DNA from: Bryoerythrophyllum caledonicum
Taxonomy: Eukaryota; Streptophyta; Bryopsida; Pottiales; Pottiaceae
Length of the DNA stretch: 64,000 nt
Assembly (NCBI GenBank): GCA_963971425.1
Contig: OZ020525.1
Coordinates: 9,903,560-9,967,559, forward strand
Direction of reading: 5' to 3'
The notes beneath the pieces are model-generated. The model was not told the origin of the DNA. It worked only from the letters and a program-made list of their open reading frames with translations, and did not search any database. The position numbers were made by a program, and so were the translations under genes. Below, piece after piece: positions 11,811 to 24,530 of this stretch (the stretch's first letter is position 1; each line of letters starts with the position of its first letter).

Positions 11811-12645
11811 CCCCTAAAGGACCACGACCACTTTCGCTCTAAAACCAGTCCAAAACTGCCACTGCCAAAAAGAGACATGAAAATCACATTTTAAAGTGAA
11901 TTTTGGATTTTCAACCGTAAGATCTTAAAATAGACTTCCATATAAACGTACCATCAAATTTTGGTTGCGATCCACCGCATGGATTGATAGATTTTAGTGT
12001 TTATAGTCAAAACAATGGTTCAAGTTCTTCCCTGCGTTGAGTAGATCAGCAGACTTTGACTTCACTTTGTATCAAATTTTTGCATTGTACAAGGTCTAAA
12101 TCTTATACCATTGTCTTAAGCATAATGTTATTTCCCAATACACCAATTTTTAGAGGTAGAAAAGGGGTGTAGCATATTCAAAACAAGTGTGCAAGGAGTG
12201 GAGGTTCAAAAATTGCCATTTCACGTTTTATTTTTTTGTGAACTACGTATGTATTTGAATGATAATCCAAACGGTCAATGAGAAGGTTTTCACCACATAT
12301 TGTTGTTGAAAAAAATAAAAAGTGAAAAATATGAAGATCTCTAGGTTTTATGTAGAAAAGATGAATTTTTTTTCCCCCGTTGCCCGACAATGTGTGAAAA
12401 TGTTTGACTTGGAATATAATGGCTTTTTACAGTAAAGACAAGATTTTTTTTTGAAAATTTCCATCAAAGGAAATATTCTTTATGTGTGCGAAAAATCTCA
12501 ATGTCAATAGAAACTTTTGTCAAAATTTTTGGAGGTGCGCGGAGTCCCCACTTTTGGCTTTAAGTGGTACTAACTTTCAAACCACAAATCCAAAAAATAA
12601 AATAAAAATATGTCCACAAAGCTCTTATCAGAGGCAATCTAGAAA
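11811..12645. mobile_element. TTAA-target element, family 1 (second copy in Copia-1)
   Basis: Begins CCCCTAAAGGACC after ttaa (11807-11810), in the same orientation as the copy at 10939 and nearly identical over about 800 bp. An open frame of 70 codons is shared by both copies but looks like a by-product of high identity. Copia-derived sequence lies on both sides. Confidence 0.6.
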
Positions 12646-15600
12646 TATACCATTGTGTCGTTTCATGAATTGAGCACCTATATAGCATGCAACAATGCCA
12701 AGGAAGGTACAATCATATTATTCTTCAATTTGTTGTGTGAGAGTAATGACCTCCTTTTTGTTTCCTCCCGTAATGAAGATGCCATCAACGTATATAGCAA
12801 GTAATATCTTTGCACGTCCTTGTCCTTTGTAATAGAGATTTGAGTCACTAGTGCTACGAGTAAAACCAAGGGATAATAGGTAGGTACGAAATTCTTCATA
12901 CTACATTCGTGGACTTTGTTTTAGGCCATAGAGTGAGCGTTTAACTTACAAACGAGGTGTTATGTGCTAGGGACCTCAAAACCTTGCGGTTGAGTCATAT
13001 AAATGTCTTCCAGAAGATGTCCATAGAGGAAGGTTGTTTTGATGTCAAGGTGGTAAATGCCTTGACCGAGGCGGGTGGCATGGGCCGTAAGAGTGCGAAT
13101 AGAAGACCATTTGACAACGGGAGCAAAGACTTCATCAAAGTCTATGCCTTGCCGTTGTTGGAAACGACGAGCTACTAAGCGAGCTTTAAGGCGAGGCATT
13201 TGACTTGGTAAGGGAGTCTTCGTTTTATATATCCATTTTGCAGAAATGGCTTTCTTGCCAGGAGGTAAAGAGACTAAATCCCAAGTGTCATTTTTGTACA
13301 TAGGGTCCATTTCATCTTGCGTTGCCTTGGACCAACCAAGATGTACAGCTGCTTGAGCATAGGTGATGTCATTGCCAATTTCTTCAGGTATACATTCAGT
13401 GAGAGAGAGATCAAAGTCTTTGGGTGTGACCGATAAAATGTAATCATCCAATTTGACACTTTGTATTCAAAATCTTGTAGATCGGCGTGTGGGTTGTGGA
13501 ACATCCGAGTGAGTTGTAGGGGTTGAATCAGAAAGAGTGTCGGTGTTCATAGATGTGATGTGCAGAGGCAGAGAAAGAAAATCTTTGTGATTAGTTGACA
13601 CCGGACTGGCCGGAGAAGACTGCACCTGTGAGTGGGGGGGCGGGAAGTCCGTGGGAAAGTTTGATGATCTGGAGGGGCTCACGGGCATGAGAGAGCCGAG
13701 TCTCGTCTAGTTTACTGGCGTGAGTGAGGTATTGGTGGTAGGTCGGAGAGTATGTGGCCTCGTGGAAGGCGCCGATATTGCAAGCCGCTTTTTAGTTTCG
13801 GTAGCAACATGTTGCTCGGTTGGGGCGGGCTGACGAAGGTTGGTGAAAGACTCGGGAAGTGTATGCTAAAAGCGTAGAAAGTCGTCCATGACGTCGTATG
13901 TTGGCTGAAGGTTTTGAGTGTGAGATAAAAAACTCAGAAGTCGTTCATCAATGAGATAATAATTTTCTTTGGGAATAGTTATAGCATCTATACGCCTTAG
14001 TTTGATCGTCATAGCCAACATGTATAGTGATGAGAGATTTGTGATCGAGTTTGTTTATCTCTTTGAGGTGAACATATGCTCTGCAGCCAAAAATGCGAAG
14101 CTGGAAGATATCTGGTTTCCTGCCAGTGAAGCATTCTAGGGGGGTGGATTGTGTAAGGGAATAGTGTGGCATGCGATTTGCAAGTTAATTTGCGGTGCAG
14201 ACGACTTCCTCCCAAAGGTAAGAGGAAGAGAAGCGCCAAATAAGAGTGTTTGCATTGTTTCACAGAGATGACGGTTTTTTTGTTTTGCGATACCATTCTG
14301 TTCAGGGGTGTGAGCGACAGTAAGTTGTCTCTGTGTACCTTGCTAAGAACAATAGGTGTTGAATTCTGTGGTTAAGAATTCACTGCCAGGATCAGTTCTA
14401 AGCCAAGCAATAGATAGTGAGGTTTCCCGCTCCACACGGCGTTGAAATATTTGAAATGTTTGAAAGGTGTCGCTCTTGACGGCTAGAAAATAAACCCATG
14501 TTCTCTTTAAAAAATCATCAATAAATGTAAGAATATATCGGTTTCCAAAGAGAGACTGACTCGGAAATGGCCCACATAAGTCACGTGAAAAAGTTCAAGA
14601 GGTCTTGTGTTGAAAGGTGTCACTTGTTTAGGAATAACATGGATATGTTGCCTAAGATACATGCTTCACAGGTGTGATGAGAGTGTTTGAGTGAGGAAAT
14701 TCTTGTTACCATGACGTGTCTGGAGAGGTTTGAGAGATACTCAAAATTCAAGTGACCAAAACGCTTGTGCCAGAGTTCTATGAGGCCCGGTGTAGTCATA
14801 GAAATAGCGTTTGCAAAATAAGGAGGTGGTGAAGCATCTTATGTCTTAGAAGCCTCTGGAGTAGATGTATGAAGTCAATACAATTTGTTGGTGTGTGGTC
14901 TGTCACCTGTGAAGATAACTTTGTTGACATTGCCATTCTCAAAAATCCAGAAGTTTCTTGGGCCAAAGAGTGTGTAGTGTCCAGCATCAGCAAGTTTTCC
15001 CACAGATAAGAGATTTTTGCATAGACCACGTACATACAGAATATTTGAGATCCCTTTATTTCCATGTAAAGTAATAGCACCTTGTGCGTTTACAGGGAGA
15101 GCACGGCCACTTGCAGTTTTGACCTGAGAATTTGGTCCAGCTCTAATGTTTGTGAGTAACCCTCTATTATCCGTAACATGTGTACTTGCTCCACTATCTA
15201 AGTACCAATTTGATTCATCACCATGAATTTCTATAGCATAGATCTCATAAGTAGTCTATGAAGGTGGAGTTTCTTCACTGGTGATGTTGCAGGAACAGTT
15301 TCTGTAATATGAGCTTGATTTCCCTTCTAGGCAGGTCCCAAATTTCCTCCCTGTCCATTGCGAAGTTCTCGGATGCGGTTATGCAATAATCGAATTTCGC
15401 ATCGGTCGGCCCAGTGGTCATAGCTACCGCACAAGTAGCATGCCCCAATTCTGCTGGAGTTACTGCGGAGAGACCCACAGTTATAGGTCCCAATTTTGGA
15501 GTTCTGACCTGATTGGTTACCGGTCTGGCTTTGGTTGTTTGCGACACTTGAGCCACGACCGCCACGGCCTGAGTTGCGGCTGTCGCCGCCGCCGGAATTC

Positions 15601-16581
15601 CAACCGCCTTGTTGTGAATCTCCTCGGCCACCACAACCACGACCACGTTGTGATCCGCCGCCGCGATTTTCTTTGATACCACGCTTGTGAGCATAGTTTG
15701 TTGTTTCGTTAGTTGCGGCTATAGCTTCTTCAATAGCTTTCTTTCTGGAACGTTTCTCATCTTCCTCTGGCAATCTGGATTCCAATTCAGATAAACTGAT
15801 TTGGGTTTCCCTTGCAGATATAATCTCACAAAAAACTGCCCAACTATGAGGCAGGCTTGTCAGAGTGCGGCCGACTAGCTCATCGTTTGGGACAATGATG
15901 CCAAAATAGGCTACTTTTGCAGCTGCTACTATAATCAGTTGAAGGTGATCTTCAATGCTGGTCTTTTCTAGCATTTTTAAGTCGTACAACTAAGATCTGA
16001 AGGTAACTCTATGATTGATAGACTTGAACTCAAACATGGCACGTAACTTGCTAAACATTTGTTTAGCTTCAGTGAAAATCATGACGTGAGGTAAAAGGGC
16101 GTCTTTAACTGATGATACAATTATCCGGATTGCCTTGATCTTCCGATCTGTTATGCTCGCCTGATCGACAAGTGGTGCTGCAGCTGCTGCGTTTGATATT
16201 AAGACTTCAGGTGAGTCTCTCACGCCAGTTGGATTCAATAGAGCTGGTGCAAGACCTGGATCTACTAGATGCCATAAGTGCTCTCCTTGGAGAGTCGTTT
16301 TGGTCTTGAAGGACCAAATGGAATACTTAGTCTCTCCTTGCAATTTTGATCCTTCTCGAACGTCTCTGTTGCTAAAAAAATGACTCCATATTGCTGTATA
16401 GTTTCTAAGACTTAATGTACTTCAAGAAACAAAAAATATTGTCAGACTGTGGAAACGAGGGACGATGCCCTAGATGAATGTGAGTGAGATTACCCAAGTT
16501 CAATAAGGAAAAAAAAGTGGCTTGTGAGCTTAAGGATCGGGTCGATGCCCTTGATATATCTAGTAGATCAGTGGTGTTTAA

Positions 16582-17526
16582 CCCCTAAAGGACCAAGTGT
16601 CAAAAATATGCTTTTTGAAAGTTCAGTCAGGTTCCTATGGTGTCAATTTCCAACATTCCTCTTTGACATTATTACCATAGAAAGGCATTACCAAGACCTT
16701 AGTATGAAAATATTTTTTTCCTAAATTGGACATTTGATGAAAAAGTTATAGGGTTTTGAATTTCAAATGGGGAGGGAGGGCACCTCGGGCACCTCCAAAA
16801 ACTTTTGCTAGGACACTCTATTCAATGTGAGATTTTCAATTCTCGCAAGTAATATTGTTTTCCTCCATATTGTCAAAAAAAAGTTGTTGTCTTTAGTGAA
16901 AAAAACCGCATACCAACCCAAGTCAATCATTTTCACACATTGTCACTCATTGTCGGGCAAGGTACCATAAAAACTTCTTCTTTTCCACATAAAACCTAGA
17001 TATCTTTACATCTTTGACTTTTTATTTTTCCACAACAATATGTGCTGTAAAACTTCTTATTGACCATTTGGATTATCAGTCTAAAACATATTAATGTCAC
17101 AAAAAATTAAAGTGTGAATGGGAAAAATTCAAACCTCCACTCCTAGCACAGTTGTTTTGAATATGCTACACCTATCCTCTACCTTTAAAATTTGGTGTAT
17201 AATAAACTAACATCATGCTTAACAAGATGGTAATAGATTTAGACCTTGAATAGTGCAAAAATTGACACCAAGTGAAGTCAAAGTCTGCTGATCGACTAAA
17301 TGAAGGGAAGAAAATGAACCATTTGCTTGACTTCAAACACTATAATCTTTCAATCCGTGCAGTCAAAGTTTATGAGTTTTGGGGAATATATTACTTGATA
17401 AGTCTTAATTGAGATCCTATGGTCAAAACTAGAAATTAAAGTTTTGGTTTCCTTCTCTATTCGTTGCACTAGAATCCAACAATTTTGAAGTGTTTTTGGT
17501 GTAAAACTGTCACGGTACCTTAGGGG
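16582..17526. mobile_element. TTAA-target element, family 1 (complete, 945 bp)
   Basis: Both ends kept: CCCCTAAAGGACCAAG on the left and, inverted, CCCCTAAGGTACC on the right, flanked by ttaa at 16578-16581 and 17527-17530. It lies in the Copia-1 leader between primer site and gag. The interior is related, in opposite orientation, to the copies at 10939 and 11811. No transposase frame. TTAA target and CCC ends point to the piggyBac superfamily. Confidence 0.7.
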
Positions 17527-17847
17527 TTAAGCTAAATAGTGTGAGAATGTCACAACCCTACGATGAGAGTGAGAAGGTGTATTGCCAAGAAAGATTGTTT
17601 GTAGTGAAGAACAAGAACATTCAGACACAGTATGTGCGTGGAGAACCGCGCTCTGATACCATGTTATATGGACTATGCTCAGTGGTGTATTAACACAAGA
17701 GATGGTTTACAATGAGAGAAGTGCAAACTAAAATATTGACTACTGCTACCTAAATCAGGAAATAAAGTTGCGGTCCTATCAAAGATGAGAGCCGCCATGG
17801 ATGAATGGAAGATGAATGAGGAACGCACAAGCACGTACTTCCAATAT

Positions 17848-20589
17848 CTTATTCATTGCGGATGTGCTTCCTCACGTGTTCAACAACCCTCGCTACGATG
17901 TTGAGGGCCTAGTTATGCCAAACAAGAAGCAGCTCACGATTCAATCTCTATTTACCAACAATTCTAGCCTGAACCTCTAGGGCACACCAGAGAACCTCAC
18001 CAAAGCTTTCAATGTCCTCCAAATCTGTTGAGGGGTACATGCTTCTGCGTCAACTAGAGCAAAAGTGCTGCCATTTGGTTTACTATCAACCTCAAGACTT
18101 GGAGCAGGGGAGAAGTTCAGGGCCTTCGTTGAGTGCCTCAGGGCTTTCTGGGCATGAGTCTTGGGTTCTTGCTTAGGTTCAATATGAACAAGCAAGACAA
18201 GAATGCTAATGTGCTTTCCCAAGTCCAAGGAAGACGAGCATCCAACAAAATAAACCTCTTTCGATGGCAGCTAAGATTCTCGTCGCAAACCAGGTCATCT
18301 TTGCATATAATTGGTACATTTCTAGTGTTGCAGACTTGGCTTGAAGCGTTCTTGCTAAGGTTTGCACGATGGTTTGCAATTATATCTGGACCGGAATGCG
18401 GAGGGCAATCCTTGTGCTAAGGTTGCCTGGGCTTGAGCAACTCTCTCAATATCCAATAGAGACATTAAGATTCTATATCCATATGCTTAAGCATTTGCTC
18501 TCTTGGCCAAGATGGTTACAAGGGGGATGGAACCTAGGTCCAAGCCCTAGAAAGTGTTTTTCCAACACAATGTCACCCAGTTAAAGCTTATGCAAAGGGT
18601 GTTGGCCTGAAGACGAGGAGTGGCTTCTCAAAGGTTAGAAAGTCTGCCATAAAAGGAACCCACTTTGGCATGAGATCTAGGCGGTCACATTGGAGGTTCG
18701 GCCAAGAATCAAGAAATCCACCCCCTCCATTGAAGAACTCTTTGTTACAACATTTGTTTTAACTCTCACATCCTAGGCGTCTAGGCCTTGAATACTCAAG
18801 CCTCTGCAATTTGTGCAACCTCGGCGAGTGGGAGACGCTAGAACATACTTTCCCTCATGCCCCTTCGTCCAAAGAGTATGGGACAGGGTGAACGTTATTT
18901 GTATAATTTCAAGTCTTTAGCCTAATATCACAGGCTGGTAGAGGCCTTATCAAGTCTTCTTTCTCTTCCTGGAGCTGTTGGTTAGCAGTAGGCGGGGCTA
19001 GGTCTCCTGCAAGTATATATTGTCCTTCAACGGTGGACGAAACCCCGGGGAAATTCTTTGAATGTGCCTCACATGGTTCATTTGGTGTGAGAAACACGCG
19101 TAAGAATTGCGTAGTGGTGAATTTCATGTTGGTTTGGCGCTCTTTTGTGCCTGCCAGCTAATCGTTGAGGCCAAGATGGGCACGTGGTAGAAGCTAACCA
19201 AATGGATGTCCGGTGCCAAATCTGACAATCAACATGAAAAAGAGGCAATCTTCCTCTCTACTTCGAGCAAAGGAGGAGTTTTTTTGTTTTTGCTTAAAGG
19301 AGGTTCATTGGAACCTCGTATCCCATTGCAAGTTTCTTACCGGGGACCTCGCCAACAGGTTCAAGAGTTTCTGTAACCAGCACTCCCAACCTCAACTGCC
19401 TTCTACAGACTCACAAGACTCTCTCCCCTACATTTTCTCTCCGTGGCTCGCGAATCCCGCTGGCGGGTCAAGATATCACAACGGAGGAAGTCCTTGAAAG
19501 GATCATGGAAGACCTCCACAATGGCCTTCCGCTATACCTCTTTCAATCTCCCCAACCTCACCCCAAATCTCTCTGGGGCCTACTTGAAAAATTTAGTCTC
19601 ATGAAGATCTCAAGGCTTAAAATGATTTTTGGCTACAAAATTGTTAAGGTAGAAGTGCCCCTTCCCCCGTGTCTCAAGATGGCTAGGATCTTTGGTCCCT
19701 CAACTCTGCCTCGGTCTCTCTCAATGAGCAGCTGGTGTGCTCTCTCTAGTAACCCCTCGTAGTTGTTTCGTCCTCCTAGATTTTCTCTCCGCGGTTAGAG
19801 AACCTCCACCAACGGCCTGAAAACCGCGCGGATTGTCCTGAGGAGAACCCTCGCAAACGAGCCCTGCAATCATCAATTTGGGAAAACCATGCACCACAGG
19901 CCGGAAATAAACATCAAACCGCAATCGCCATTATTGCATCTGCTGTAGATAGCATCAATGGTGGGCCTTACAAAAAATCCTTCGAAACTAGTGGCGCAGC
20001 TTGTGCCACGCTGGCACCTAGCAGCACATTGTTGCTCCTCCCGCCTATCAAATTTTTGCAGGCACCCACCATAATGTCTGATTATTCCATTTCTAGTTCG
20101 ACTCCCTCCATCTAGCCACTCAGGTCTAGCGTCTCTAGGGCCCGCGGTGCGGGAGCACTACCACCCAGACCCTCGAAACCGGGCAGGTCTGCCGAGATGG
20201 GGGCCCGCGGTGGAGATACTCTTAGAGACCATTGTCTTGGCTTCAGATTTCCCTGGCCAAAAATCTGAAAGCATTGTCCTCCGTGGCAGTTCTTACTTAT
20301 GGCTCTTTCTTTTCTAATGAACCTGATTAGTTTGTGGTTATTGATATACTTTCGTTTAGACTTTCTCTGGGCTTCTCTCCTATGGGGAAGATTGTTCTCT
20401 TGGCAAGAACTTTCTCTTGACTTTGGCATTTCCATTGTGAATCTCCCTCTCCCTCTTTGCTTGTGGATTATGTGCCCCTTTCTTGCCGTTACCGCCCCCT
20501 GTCGGTTGGACCTCATTGGATGTTCCGTTGTGTCGCTTTCGCGTCACCATGTCCTTTGCCTCTCTTCAACTCAATTCGGGATTTACATG
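17848..20589 (+). mobile_element. LINE copy b, 3' segment
   Basis: Resumes the LINE after Copia-1. An RT remnant (the region equivalent to FVDD in copies d and e) lies near 17850-18230, a further ORF2 tail at 18350-18780, a Cys-rich zf-RVT remnant near 18800-18900, then a 3' tail to about 20589 that adjoins U2 unit B. There are many stops and frameshifts. About 2 kb present in copies d and e is missing near 18790. Confidence 0.75.
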
Positions 20590-23006
20590 CACAATGTCAG
20601 TGACGTAGGAAACTTGAGAAAAGTAGGCCTCTCCATCGTGATACTGCTTGCTTTGGCTATGTTGTTACCTTTTTGGGATGGGCTTGCAGAGGAGCTGGGC
20701 ATCGGACTCAGCGCTCCACTCCTGTGAAGTTCATATGACGTTTTAGCATGCCTCAAAAGTGTGTAGGATTCTGTCGATCAATTTGACGTGAGAGAGTCAC
20801 ATACTTTGATGTACCCAGTTTTGCTTGTAATATTCTTGTAGAGCGACCTTTTCTCATCATAATTCATTTCGTAGAGTGCTGTGGACAACGTCGTAGTTCT
20901 TCTTGCCAGAGGAAAAGAAAACTTCGTTTCAGGGTTGACATGTATTCAAAGATATCTCAGTTGTGCCATGTGAGCTGTGTAGAGATTTTTGTGGCTGGTT
21001 CACATTCGACAACCATTGGGTCACCGGGAAGGAGTGGAGAGTTATGCGACTTGCATAGAAAGAAAAAAAGATGGATGGCTAGAACTCATGATTTTCAATT
21101 CTTTCAGTGATTTGTGTTGAAACTCTGGTGTGAATCTTATCATTACTGTGGTGATTTCAGGAGCCAAACTTGTGATAATTTGTACATTCAATGTAAGACA
21201 TATGATCTGCAGATATATTATAAGACAAACTCATGTGAAATTAGTTCAGCTAACATCTTGTAAAAACAGCAGGACGGAACATATTATCTACGAAGATCCC
21301 TTCATCACAAACTCAGGTCATGAGTCACACATCTAAGCACGAACGTGACATCTAAGCATGAAAGTGCTTGCACACAAATCGATTCCAGCAGACATTCAAA
21401 TTCGAAAGCATGGTATTACAGGGGATTGAGAATAGTATTCCTGGAGTATCACAACTTGGGTATAATACCTAAAGTTCTGAGCTGGTTGAGGACAAGGTGA
21501 AATACATAATTGTGGCTCATCCCTATTCATCGCAGACAACCTTTTACAGGAAGATTACAACTGAATTGTGAAATCCACAACTGGAACGCCTTAGTATGAC
21601 CTCGATATCGCAGGGTGTCAAACGAGTGACCCCAATAGCACAGGACAGCAGTCTCTCACTGAAAAGTGCAGGAAGCAGGAGTGAGTGGCACGCTTGTTGG
21701 TGGTTCGACCCATAAGCATTGTGGAGGGGAGGCGAAGTTGGGAGTAGAAGAGCGGGCGGGTGAGAGAGGAGAGGCATACCTTTCTCGGCCTTTTGGCTAA
21801 GATCAAGTGTAGTATCTGTTCTTATCAGTTTAATATCTGATACGAGGGACATCGTCCCTCATGATATTAATCTAATTTTTCTCGGGTGCGGGTCCATTCG
21901 GTAGCTTGCTACCCGGACTCGCGAGCGTCGCCTTGGTCTTGCACTACTTCCTTGGCCGGCGCAGCCCTCCCCCTCCTCTCCCGGAGGGACCCAAAGCAAC
22001 ACCAAATTGCACCTCAATTCCTTGTGTTTTCGAAGTTGGAGCTCGAAACTCTTGTTTGCTCGAAGTTGGCGTGGCCAACACCAGTCTGCAAATTAGAGGA
22101 TGAAATAATGTACATCCCTGTCCATCAGGGTTCGTGGAACTATACAGAACTGGCCAGTCTCCAAACGGGTAATCCAGAAGAAACCCTAGCCATGATCTAT
22201 ACTGAGAATACCATGATTGGAACTGCGAAAGAGAGCCTACCTATGCTTAACAGGAAACCGCAATAAGATCCTAAGTTCCACTGGAGCGCATTACTATTGC
22301 CCAGTTTTCTAATGGTTCCTTAATGAGAAACCATGATTTATACCAAGTCGCGAAACCCTAACCATGTTTGAAACTTAGCAAAAACTGGGCAATCTCCAAT
22401 TCGGTCCTCCACCGAGTCACTTGAATCTGGTAAGGGTGTGGTCTTCCACCGAGTCACTTTAATTGGTGAAGGTGTGTTTTGTTGGTGTCTTGTAGACGTG
22501 CGATAGATGTTTTAGCAGTTTTCATTCAGTGATGTTGTGGTGTGGAGGTCTGTATGAGAACTCACTTTTATTGCCTCCTTTATGGTGTGATGTGTATGCG
22601 CGTTGTTGAAAAGCCACAGGACTAGTGTAGATATGACTCTTAGTGAAAGAGTAAACCTCGTGTTTGAGTTATGCCATCCTCCTCATGCTTTGCTTTGATG
22701 TGAAAGAGTAAACCCTTTTCGGGAGTTATGTCATCCACTTCATGTGTGGCCCTTTACACCTCTTGCACTTGAAGCAAGAAAACAAAGGGAGAGGAGCCTG
22801 AAATGCTGTCTTAGATATTGTTGAGAAATGAAGCGGGGTACATGAAAGAAGCGTGAAGAAATCGGAAGCAGAATTGACGATGTGGTGAAGTAAATGATAT
22901 AGGAAGCATAGGAAAGAGGTGAGGAACTTGCGATGCCGATTCTTTTTGTGCAGAGAGCGCCAGAGAAGCCGTGCTTGAACGATGCTAGGGAAGTAAGAAA
23001 CGTGAG
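20590..23006 (+). repeat. U2 array unit B
   Basis: Unit between junction motifs at 20590-20618 and 22978-23006. It contains U2 copy B. At its right end the motif runs straight into aggcctctgc-type sequence, like the start of the next unit, with no LINE: one of two surviving empty LINE sites. Confidence 0.8.
21776..21971 (+). ncRNA. U2: U2 snRNA gene, copy B
   Basis: Matches copy A throughout the roughly 196-nt gene, with intact GUAGUA, stem-loop II, Sm-type site and stem-loops III and IV. The USE-like gacccataag is at the same distance upstream (21707). Confidence 0.93.
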
Positions 23007-24125
23007 GGAGTAGGCCTCTGCAGTGTGATACCGTTTGCTTTGGCTGTACAGTTGGCTCTCCTTACAAAAGCACCTGATACTACATCAATCTCATTATAAC
23101 AGGCAGGTTGGGTCTAGAACAAATATTTACTCTCTACAACAGCCACTTGGTATTACAATAACATCCATCAAATCAAATTGTCACCCGCATAACATCCATT
23201 CAGAATAAAGTATGTTAGAACTAGATGAGTGATGTCATCTTTTAATAGAACCATTCGTCCAACATTTCCATGTAACAGCCTGCTCCCACCCTTCAATTAT
23301 AGGTGAGAAGGTTTAACCATGCATGCAAGCGCCAAACGCAGAAATATTATATGGTGTAACTACTCCGACGCCCTAAGGTTCTTGAGTGGGCCAATCATAC
23401 AGTAGGTGTTTAGTAAAGTGCAACTCAATTGCTGTATCTTGAATTCAGAAGTTGCTGCAGAGGTCAGGTTTGTGACGAGATTGCTAGTAATATTAATATC
23501 ACTCAACGAGCCGGCAACTTGGACAAAGAACAGTCTAGTCTGGACCGGCATCATATGATCCAGTATGTATTAACGGGGTTTAGGGTTTAGGATTTGGGGT
23601 GAGAAAACCTATTGTAAATAAAATCAGATTACTAATAATTCCGTTTATGCGCTAGGATTCCAAATTTCGATCACGGAACGGTCCATTTCCTAGTGCATGA
23701 AGATTAAGCCAAAAGAAACGCCCTCCCCCCCAGAGTGCAGGAGTTTAGGGTTTAGGGTTTAGGGTTAAACATGGAGATTACGTCATGAACAAGATGTTGG
23801 CATTCTGGCTCAGATGGCCTGGAATGAAAGCATTTCCTCTCTCCCTCAAATGACTATCAACTCGCACCAGATGCATGCAACAAATCTTTGTCACCTGACC
23901 CTCAAGCTGTGTGGTCGCTCATCTGTCCTCCCAGATGACGAACGTCCACACGCATCTCTGTTGCAGTGCTGCCGTGATCCCGTTTACTGGAGGCAGGCAT
24001 TCCAGATCACGGATGCAATCGTCAGATCAGAAGCTGAGGAGCTTGGAGGTGAGGGTAAGGTCAGTAGTCATATGTTCAAGCAGCTCTAGCCAATTGGGTA
24101 AGTGAGATCCTAAACCCTAACTCAA
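23007..24125 (+). repeat. Duplicate of the PhyH gene 5' region and exon 1
   Basis: Near copy of 52759-53890, which leads into the PhyH-like gene at 54 kb. It carries three TTTAGGG repeats at 23744-23764 and the exon-1 frame at 23814 onward (MAWNESISSLPQM; SSVLPDDERPHASLLQ). About nine residues differ from the 53.6-kb copy. The rest of the gene is absent here, so this is a partial duplicate. Confidence 0.7.
23814..24048 (+). pseudogene. Orphan exon 1 of PhyH-like gene (duplicate)
   Basis: An open frame aligned base for base with exon 1 of the gene at 53578-53812, including the same gag|gtgagg donor. No downstream PhyH exons follow; the sequence instead joins a copy of the 23.5-kb segment and then a LINE. 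Probably non-functional. Confidence 0.5.
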
Positions 24126-24530
24126 CGAGCCGGCAACCTGGACAAAGAACAGTCTAGTCTGGATCGCATCATATGATCTAGTATGTATTAACCCCTAAAG
24201 TTCCTTGACAATTTCCCTCAAAAACTATAAGTGGTACTAACTTTCAAACCACAAATCCAAAAAATAAAATAAAAATATGTCCACGAAGCTCTCATCAAAG
24301 GCAATCTAGAATAAAAATTTCACAGAAAATTGATTTTTTTTCGAATTTTAGGAACCTGCCCAAAAATCAAGGAATCCCCTCGAAGGAGACTCTGGTCCTT
24401 TAGGGGTTAACGGGGTTTAGGGTTTAGGATTTGGGGTGAGAAAACCTATAGTAAATAAAATCAGATTACTAATTATTCCGTTTATGAGCTAGGATTCCAA
24501 ATTTCGATCACGGAACGGTCCATTTCCTAG
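24126..24530 (+). repeat. Local duplicate of 23505-23690 with TTAA element
   Basis: Repeats the segment actcaacgagccggcaac through tccatttcctag. It differs mainly by a 215-bp TTAA element. Confidence 0.75.
24192..24406. mobile_element. TTAA-target MITE, family 1 (215 bp)
   Basis: Left end CCCCTAAAGTTCC, right end inverted CCCCTAAAGGACCAGAG, flanked by ttaa at 24188-24191 and 24407-24410. The two paralogues at 23570-23573 and 53335-53338 read tgtattaacgggg with one ttaa, the exact empty site. This is a short internal-deletion form of the family; part of its interior matches the longer copy at 11811-12645. Confidence 0.85.

Larger units (their letters stand above)
10847..17847 (-). mobile_element. 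Ty1/Copia LTR retrotransposon (Copia-1), degraded
   Basis: Fossil Copia element inserted into LINE copy b; flanks share cttat. LTR-like sequence beginning tgtta-ttggactatg occurs at both ends (10847-10938 and about 17662-17847). A binding site for initiator tRNA-Met (tggtatcagagc read on the minus strand) adjoins the right LTR. Parts in minus-strand order: gag about 16343-15327 with a CX2CX4HX4C knuckle (CYLCGSYDHWADRC); protease and integrase about 15260-13950; RT about 13451-12960; RNase H remnants to about 11760. It is broken, with several breaks. Three TTAA-type elements lie in it. Age: older than Copia-2, judged by decay. Confidence 0.85.

Noticed and set aside
23744-23764. Internal telomere or chromosome end
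   Set aside because: Only three TTTAGGG copies within unique-looking gene flank; more like a promoter telo-box.
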